Source: Paenibacillus sp. JNUCC32 (GTDB lineage Bacteria; Bacillota; Bacilli; Paenibacillales; Paenibacillaceae). Taken from it: a stretch of 64,000 nucleotides of DNA. The stretch covers positions 372,001 through 436,000 of the forward strand of contig NZ_CP062260.1 in NCBI RefSeq assembly GCF_014863545.1. Direction: 5' to 3'. Position 1 is the first letter of the stretch, and the number at the start of each line of letters is the position of its first letter. The notes beneath the pieces were generated by a model that ran no database searches, was not told where the DNA came from, and saw only the letters and a list, made by a program, of their open reading frames with translations. Positions 59,155 to 64,000 of the stretch are shown one piece after another. The translations under genes were made by a program, and so were the position numbers.

Positions 59155-60552
59155 ATGAAGGTGAATTACCGGAATAAATTATTGCTCACGATATGCGCAT
59201 TTCTTATTCTTCCGATGGGTCAGGCGACGCATGCGGCCACGCTTCAGAACAACTTTTACAACGTGGTCATGCAGGATGGAGCGGATCCTTGGGTGTATAA
59301 ACACACGGACGGCTTTTACTACTTCACGAAAACGACCGGAGGCAACGTGACGATATGGAAGTCCGCCCAGCTTACCACGGTGGACGCGGCTCCGACGAGG
59401 GTCGTGGAAACGGGCTGCTGCGGGATCTGGGCTCCCGAATTGCATTACATCAATGGCGCCTGGTACATCTACTATGCCAAGGATGACGGGGATAACGTCA
59501 ACCACCGTATGTATGTCATGGAGAACACGTCGGCGGACCCGACGCAGGGAACCTGGCAGTACAAAGGCCAGATAACGGACCCGACAAACAAATGGGCGAT
59601 TGACGGCACGGTGCTGCAGGTTAACGGACAGCTGTATTTTATCTGGTCTGGCTGGGAAGGGGACACCAATGTGCGGCAGAATCTGTACATCGCCCATATG
59701 AGCAACCCTTGGACGATTGATTCAAGCCGCGTCGAAATTGCGAGGCCTACGCACAGCTGGGAAACGAATCATTCCCCGCATGTAAACGAAGGACCCCAGG
59801 TGATTGTACGCGGCGGCGTCATCAGCCTGGTGTACTCGGCAAGCGGAAGCTGGACCAATGATTATTGCCTCGGCCTGATCACGGCAAGCACAACCAGCGA
59901 TTTGCTGAATCCGGCTTCCTGGACCAAGCGCAGCCAGCCGATATTCAAGTCCGGCAACGGGCTGTACGGCCCGGGTCACCATTCGTTTACCAAGTCACCC
60001 GACGGAACGGAGGACTGGATGCTATACCATGTCGCTAAATATAACAACGCGGGATGGAACCGTGAGGTCCGAGCGCAGAAATTCACATGGCACGCCGACC
60101 ATACTCCGAACCTCGGCGTGCCGGCGAATCCGAATGCTCCGATAGCGCTGCCTTCCGGCGAAGCGGCGCACACCCGATATGAAGGCGAGGAGGGAACGTT
60201 CGGCGGCGTCGCCTATGCATCCCAAAGCCCTAACGGCTCGGGAGGCATGAAAGCAGGGCATATCGATACGCCGGAGAGTTACGTGGAATTTTCGGTGCAT
60301 GCCCCGTCCGCAGGCGACTACATTTTGCTGGCCCGCACGGCAAACGGAACGGCCGGAGGGAATTGGTCCCATCTTATGCTCAGCGTGAATGCCGGAACGG
60401 CCGACAAATTCCATATTACGAATAAAGGGTGGGAGAACTGGGGCTTGTCCACGGCGCGGGTTCAGTTAAAGGCCGGCGTGAACACGATACGTTTTTCAAA
60501 AGGCGAAGGATACGGAGAAATCGACTTCTTCGACATCAAGCCGGCGAATTAG
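59155..60552 (+). CDS. Secreted GH43 arabinofuranosidase-like enzyme with C-terminal CBM6/35-type module
   Basis: A 465-residue exported protein. Signal peptide 1 to about 28 (ends ATHAA); GH43 propeller about 30-335 with base Asp in GADPWVYKHTDGFYYF, Asp in WAIDGTVLQV and acid Glu in HVNEGPQVIV; then a CBM6/CBM35-type beta-sandwich over the last about 125 residues (TRYEGEEGTFGG, YVEFSVHAPSAGDYILLART, GVNTIRFSKGEGYGEIDFFDI). It attacks the polymer outside the cell and feeds the importer of the same operon. Only GH43 of the three in the window that is secreted. ATG 59155 begins the signal peptide; the upstream TTG 59122 has no RBS. Confidence 0.9.
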   Translation: MKVNYRNKLLLTICAFLILPMGQATHAATLQNNFYNVVMQDGADPWVYKHTDGFYYFTKTTGGNVTIWKSAQLTTVDAAPTRVVETGCCGIWAPELHYINGAWYIYYAKDDGDNVNHRMYVMENTSADPTQGTWQYKGQITDPTNKWAIDGTVLQVNGQLYFIWSGWEGDTNVRQNLYIAHMSNPWTIDSSRVEIARPTHSWETNHSPHVNEGPQVIVRGGVISLVYSASGSWTNDYCLGLITASTTSDLLNPASWTKRSQPIFKSGNGLYGPGHHSFTKSPDGTEDWMLYHVAKYNNAGWNREVRAQKFTWHADHTPNLGVPANPNAPIALPSGEAAHTRYEGEEGTFGGVAYASQSPNGSGGMKAGHIDTPESYVEFSVHAPSAGDYILLARTANGTAGGNWSHLMLSVNAGTADKFHITNKGWENWGLSTARVQLKAGVNTIRFSKGEGYGEIDFFDIKPAN

Positions 60553-60609
60553 GACCAGCGGATGGCTTAGTCAACCGAAAAATGAAGTGCTGAGCAAGCT
60601 CGATCATGG

Positions 60610-60640
60610 ATGGCTTCCGGTTCTCCCGGAAGCCATTTCT
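60610..60640 (+). terminator. Terminator of the ABC/GH operon
   Basis: ATGGCTTCCGG / CCGGAAGCCAT, an 11-bp perfect stem with a 5-nt loop and a short T-rich tail (TTTCT). Confidence 0.75.
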
Positions 60641-60799
60641 GGCTAGGAAGGGACTGTTTTTCTTCGCTGCTTCCAGGCTCATGCACTATGGCAAAATGCG
60701 GGGAGATCATGGATGTAAGCCCTTGCAAGCATGATTGTTTTTCAATTCATTAAGAGATAAGATGAAAGGTAATGAATATGTTTAAAGGAGAGCGGATTT

Positions 60800-61747
60800 G
60801 TGCTGGAACTTGGTTTTAACGACCCGGAAAGACTGGTCACGGTAGCTCATGCCTTGTCAACGCGTTCTCGGGTGGATATCCTGAGGCTCTTGAATTCCAA
60901 GAACCTGAATATCATCGAAATCGCCGAGAAACTCAAACTTCCCGTTTCGACGGTGGCGAGCAACATCAAAGTGCTGGAAGCGGCCGAGTTAATCAATACG
61001 GAATTGCTTCCGGCTTCGCGCGGGGCCATGAAAGTGTGCAGCCGGAATTATGATGATATCCATATTGCGTTGAATTTGAAGAATTCGGTTCCTAAGGGAG
61101 TCACGCATGTCTATGAAGTCGATATGCCGATCGGCCATTACAGCGATTGCGAAGTGGCGCCTACCTGCGGAATGGCCAATGCGGACGGGTACATCATCAA
61201 GGAAGACGAGCCGGCGAGCTTTTACCATCCCAAGCACGTGAATGCCCAGATCATCTGGCTTCGCAAGGGATACCTGGAATACTTGATGCCGATGGATATT
61301 CCGGCAGGAGCACGAATCGAATCGCTGGAACTGTCCATGGAGATGTGCTCCGAGGCCCCCAATTATGATCATAACTGGCCTTCGAATATTTCGGTGTGGG
61401 TCAATGGCGTGGAGATCGGCATGTGGACAAGCCCCGGCGATTTCGGGGATCGCCGCGGCAAGCTGAACCCGAACTGGTGGTACGATTGGGCAACGCAATA
61501 CGGGTTTCTGAAAATATGGCGCGTGGATGATGAGAAAACGACGCTGGATATGGAGAAGATATCGAGCGTTACTTTGGATCAGCTGAATATTGCTGCAAGC
61601 CCCAAACTGCGGCTGCGCATCGGCATCAAGCCCGATGCCGTGAACCAGGGAGGGCTGAATCTGTTCGGCCGCCAGTTTGGCGATCACGAACAGAATATCA
61701 TCATGCAGGTGAAATATACGATGGATCAGGATGAGGAAGAGCTTTAA
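60800..61747 (+). CDS. ArsR-type regulator with large C-terminal sensor domain
   Basis: A 315-residue protein. Residues about 8-75 are a winged HTH of the ArsR group (LVTVAHALSTRSRVDILRLL, IIEIAEKLKLPVSTVASNIK). The remaining about 240 residues form a beta-rich domain with many Trp/Tyr/Asn positions (WPSNISVWVNGVEIGMWTSP, NPNWWYDWATQYGFLKIWRV) that looks like a carbohydrate-binding sandwich; this is my reading, not a named domain. Regulators of this shape recur next to glycosidase genes in Paenibacillus. It likely controls the preceding operon. GTG 60800 is 7 nt after GGAGAGCG. Confidence 0.82.
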   Translation: MLELGFNDPERLVTVAHALSTRSRVDILRLLNSKNLNIIEIAEKLKLPVSTVASNIKVLEAAELINTELLPASRGAMKVCSRNYDDIHIALNLKNSVPKGVTHVYEVDMPIGHYSDCEVAPTCGMANADGYIIKEDEPASFYHPKHVNAQIIWLRKGYLEYLMPMDIPAGARIESLELSMEMCSEAPNYDHNWPSNISVWVNGVEIGMWTSPGDFGDRRGKLNPNWWYDWATQYGFLKIWRVDDEKTTLDMEKISSVTLDQLNIAASPKLRLRIGIKPDAVNQGGLNLFGRQFGDHEQNIIMQVKYTMDQDEEEL

Positions 61748-62054
61748 AAGGTTTTACGTTCACTAGTGGGTGAAGAAGGCTTTGCAGTGGATGCACAAGA
61801 ACCGTCCGTAACGCATTTCGGCAACGGGGATTTTCGTTTTTCTGATAAGACATACCGTGGTGGCAGTGCAGTGATTTTTTCTGCGCTGTCACTTTTTTTG
61901 TTTAGGGACAGCAGGGGCGTTGTGTACTGCCGATCCCCGACTCTGATGGTAGGAGGTTTATTTTTCGAGCCTATTCTTCTCCCGGTTTACATTCCGTTTA
62001 AGTAGTGGTGTTACGATCCAAACATCATCTGTTAAGCGAATAGGAGGAGTCATA
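61748..62054. other. Region between the ArsR-type regulator and the exporter operon
   Basis: About 307 bases. A terminator occupies 61860-61899. The stretch 61900-62040 must hold the exporter promoter but no clear -35/-10 pair stands out. A 79-codon frame at 61766-62005 has no RBS and runs through the terminator. Confidence 0.5.
61860..61899 (+). terminator. Terminator after the ArsR-type regulator
   Basis: GTGGCAGTGCAG pairs with CTGCGCTGTCAC (12 bp with two wobble pairs, 9-nt loop), followed by seven T. Confidence 0.9.
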
Positions 62055-63086
62055 ATGGAGCATGCAAACAGAAGGAACATGGAATACAGCCCTGGCGACT
62101 TGGCTGTCGAGGCTTACGGGCTGGTCAAAACGTTCGGCGATAACCGCGCCGTGGACGGCGTGGATTTGAACGTGCGCGCCGGTACGATTTATGGCGTGTT
62201 GGGACCGAACGGCGCAGGCAAGACGACGACCATCCGAATGCTGGCCACCTTGCTAAAGCCGGATGCGGGTTCGGCCCGAATCTTCGGGCACGATGTGCTG
62301 ACGGAATCGCAGATTGTCCGTCAGTTGATCGGGGTCACCGGCCAGTACGCCTCGGTGGATGAATCGCTCAGCGCTACGGAGAATCTGATCATTTTCTCCC
62401 GCTTGTTGGGGCTGGGACGCACGGAGGCACGGCAAAAGGCGGGTGAGCTGCTTGAAGAATTCGGGTTGTCGGAAGCCGCCAAACGGCCGCTCAAACATTT
62501 CTCAGGCGGCATGCGGAGAAGGTTGGATCTGGCGGCAAGCCTCATTGCCCAGCCGCCGCTCATCTTCCTGGATGAACCGACGACGGGGCTGGATCCAAGG
62601 ACGCGTTCCCAGATGTGGGATACGATCCGCCGATTGGTGAAGACCGGCTCAACGGTGCTGCTGACCACGCAGTATCTGGAGGAGGCGGACCAACTGGCAG
62701 ACCGGATCGCCGTTATTGATTACGGGCGGGTCGTGGCCGAGGGGACGGCGGATGAACTGAAGATGTCGGTAGGGACTTCCTCGCTGCACTTGACCGTCCA
62801 GGATGCAGTGGATATGGGCCGCGCCCGCCACACCGTGGAACAGGTGCTAGGCGTTCATGCCAACATATCGCCGGAAGCCGGAAAGATAACGGCGCCGATG
62901 GCTAATGCGGGTCTAGTTACAGACCTGTTGATCGAGCTGCGCACGGCAGGCATCGGCTTGTCCGAGATGAGCGTGCAGAAGCCGACCCTGGATGAGGTGT
63001 TCCTGACGATCACCGGCCACGGCGTGAAGGAAGACGATGTCCCATCGTCTAATGAACCCAACGATAGAGAGGTGACAAGAGTATGA
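62055..63086 (+). CDS. DrrA-type ABC transporter ATPase
   Basis: A 343-residue ATPase: Walker A GPNGAGKTTT, Q loop GQYASVDESLSATENL, signature HFSGGMRRRLDLAASLI, Walker B LIFLDEPTTGLDP, and the C-terminal extension of about 80 residues typical of DrrA-type drug exporters (IVDYGRVVAEGTADELK region, then LTVQDAVDMG onward). RBS AGGAGGAG precedes ATG 62055. It overlaps the permease gene by 4 nt. Role: ATP-driven export of a hydrophobic compound or antibiotic. Confidence 0.93.
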   Translation: MEHANRRNMEYSPGDLAVEAYGLVKTFGDNRAVDGVDLNVRAGTIYGVLGPNGAGKTTTIRMLATLLKPDAGSARIFGHDVLTESQIVRQLIGVTGQYASVDESLSATENLIIFSRLLGLGRTEARQKAGELLEEFGLSEAAKRPLKHFSGGMRRRLDLAASLIAQPPLIFLDEPTTGLDPRTRSQMWDTIRRLVKTGSTVLLTTQYLEEADQLADRIAVIDYGRVVAEGTADELKMSVGTSSLHLTVQDAVDMGRARHTVEQVLGVHANISPEAGKITAPMANAGLVTDLLIELRTAGIGLSEMSVQKPTLDEVFLTITGHGVKEDDVPSSNEPNDREVTRV

Positions 63087-63898
63087 GCAGCACGATCATG
63101 AAATCGGGGACGGAACGCCGGCTTAAAAACCGCACGAGTTTCGGTCAGACGGTACGAAACTCGTTGACGATGGCCTACCGGGGTCTGCTGAAGCTCCGGC
63201 GCACGCCCGAGCAGCTGTTTGACGTTACGTTCCAGCCCATTATTTTCACGCTGATGTTCACCTATATTTTTGGCGGCGCCATCTCCGGCGACGTGGCCAG
63301 TTATTTGCCTGTCATCATTCCCGGCATCCTCGTTCAAACCGTGATTACGACCTCCGTCGTCACGGGCGTGCAGCTGCGCGAGGATATGGATAAAGGCGTA
63401 TTCGACCGATTCAAGTCGCTGCCGATTGCGCGAATTTCTCCGCTTGCAGGCGCCCTTCTGGCAGATACCGTTCGTTATACCATTGCAACGGTGCTTACCT
63501 TTTCGATGGGATACGTCATGGGTTACCGCCCGGGCGGGGGCCTGGGTTACGTTGCTCTTGCCGCGCTGATCGTCATTGTATGCTCATGGGCCATCAGCTG
63601 GATATTCGCGTTCTTCGGCGTGATTGCAAGATCCGCCTCCGGCGTGCAGGGGATATCGATGATCGTGCTGTTTCCGCTCACGTTTCTCTCCAACGCCTTC
63701 GTGCCGGTAGATACGATGCCGGGCTGGCTGCAGTGGTTCGTGAACATCAACCCGATATCGCATCTGGTGACGGCTGTCCGGGATCTGACGAACTCCGGAA
63801 CCGTGGGCTGGGATCTGACGATATCCTTGGTCGGCGCCGCGATCATCGTGGCGATCTTTGCTCCGATCACGGTTCGTGCATATATGCGCCGCACCTAA
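63083..63898 (+). CDS. DrrB-type ABC-2 permease
   Basis: A 271-residue ABC-2 membrane protein with six predicted helices and the DrrB pattern (RRTPEQLFDVTFQPIIFTLMF, VQTVITTSVVTGVQLREDMD, GVFDRFKSLPIARISPLAGA, FPLTFLSNAFVPVDTMPGWL). Its start overlaps the ATPase stop (ATGA), so the two subunits are coupled. No biosynthetic genes adjoin, so the exported compound is unknown; self-protection or general drug export are both possible. Confidence 0.93.
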   Translation: MSSTIMKSGTERRLKNRTSFGQTVRNSLTMAYRGLLKLRRTPEQLFDVTFQPIIFTLMFTYIFGGAISGDVASYLPVIIPGILVQTVITTSVVTGVQLREDMDKGVFDRFKSLPIARISPLAGALLADTVRYTIATVLTFSMGYVMGYRPGGGLGYVALAALIVIVCSWAISWIFAFFGVIARSASGVQGISMIVLFPLTFLSNAFVPVDTMPGWLQWFVNINPISHLVTAVRDLTNSGTVGWDLTISLVGAAIIVAIFAPITVRAYMRRT

Positions 63899-63969
63899 TA
63901 TTCTGGGGACACCTCCGGCGGTATTCACCCATGCTGCCGGGGTAAGCGGGACGTCCGTCCAAAACGGAG

Positions 63970-63998
63970 TTGACATCGATTTATTAATTCACTATACT
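63970..63998 (+). promoter_or_regulatory. Promoter for a gene beyond the right edge
   Basis: TTGACA (63970-63975), 17-nt spacer, TATACT (63993-63998): a near-consensus promoter reading out of the window. Confidence 0.7.
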
Positions 63999-64000
63999 GT

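Noticed and set aside
61766..62005. 79-codon frame between the ArsR-type regulator and the exporter
   Set aside because: It runs through a strong terminator hairpin and has no RBS.
1..64000. Search for CRISPR arrays, tRNA/rRNA genes, transposases and prophage
   Set aside because: No regularly spaced repeats, no cloverleaf or rRNA segments recognised, and no mobile-element proteins among the reading frames.

Overview
The window reads as a stretch of chromosome from a Paenibacillus-like Gram-positive (Bacillales). Supporting signs are strong AGGAGG-type ribosome binding sites, YesM/YesN-type two-component pairs beside LplB/LplC-type sugar ABC permeases, lipoprotein solute-binding proteins, an S-layer-homology surface protein, many plant-polysaccharide hydrolases, and CcpA (cre)-like operators. 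The genus is inferred from gene content and style; no marker gene was seen. There are no rRNA or tRNA genes, CRISPR arrays, transposases or phage genes.

Layout. 1-993: the 3' part of a sensor kinase. 1284-10267: one long PTS operon with a BglG/MtlR-type regulator, separate EIIA, EIIB and ascorbate-type (UlaA-like) EIIC proteins, a phosphotriesterase-family enzyme, a creatininase-family enzyme, a SIS-domain sugar-phosphate protein, and its own HPr and Enzyme I. 10495-14577: an AraC regulator, a cytoplasmic GH43 gene behind a promoter with a cre-like site, and a secreted GH93-like enzyme carrying ricin-type and CBM42 (AbfB) modules. 14739-16537: dgoA-like aldolase and D-galactonate dehydratase. 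16692-20062 (minus): nucleoside hydrolase, LD-carboxypeptidase, and an NmrA-like reductase with a MarR regulator that share a candidate operator. 20204-24041: an AraC regulator divergent from a lactonase / aldo-keto reductase / Zn-dehydrogenase operon. 24970-32632 (minus): sugar ABC permeases plus binding protein, then a YesM/YesN pair with a second binding protein.

32899-36285: a small SDR, then an M20 amidohydrolase with a DUF3100 protein and a small membrane protein. 36434-41822 (minus): OmpR-type two-component system with an FtsX-type ABC exporter. 42061-46539 (minus): a very large SLH-anchored protein. 46957-48707: TetR, DUF4180 and a degenerate formylglycine-generating-enzyme-like protein. 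49026-49979: a second cytoplasmic GH43, a close paralogue of the first. 50318-60552: a cre-controlled operon with a ~400-nt leader: binding protein, two permeases, GH2, aldose 1-epimerase, GH2, and a secreted GH43 with a CBM. 60800-61747: an ArsR-type regulator with a large C-terminal domain. 62055-63898: a DrrA/DrrB-type exporter. A promoter-like sequence for a gene outside the window sits at the right edge.

How it fits together (inference). Secreted GH93 and GH43 enzymes cut arabinose-containing pectin or hemicellulose side chains at the surface. ABC systems (with an ATPase encoded elsewhere, probably MsmX-like) import the oligosaccharides, which cytoplasmic GH43 and GH2 enzymes finish. Monosaccharide oxidation is suggested by the lactonase/AKR/dehydrogenase operon and by DgoA/DgoD. 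The PTS operon, with private phosphocarriers and three unusual hydrolase or isomerase genes, is the most likely place for an undescribed pathway.
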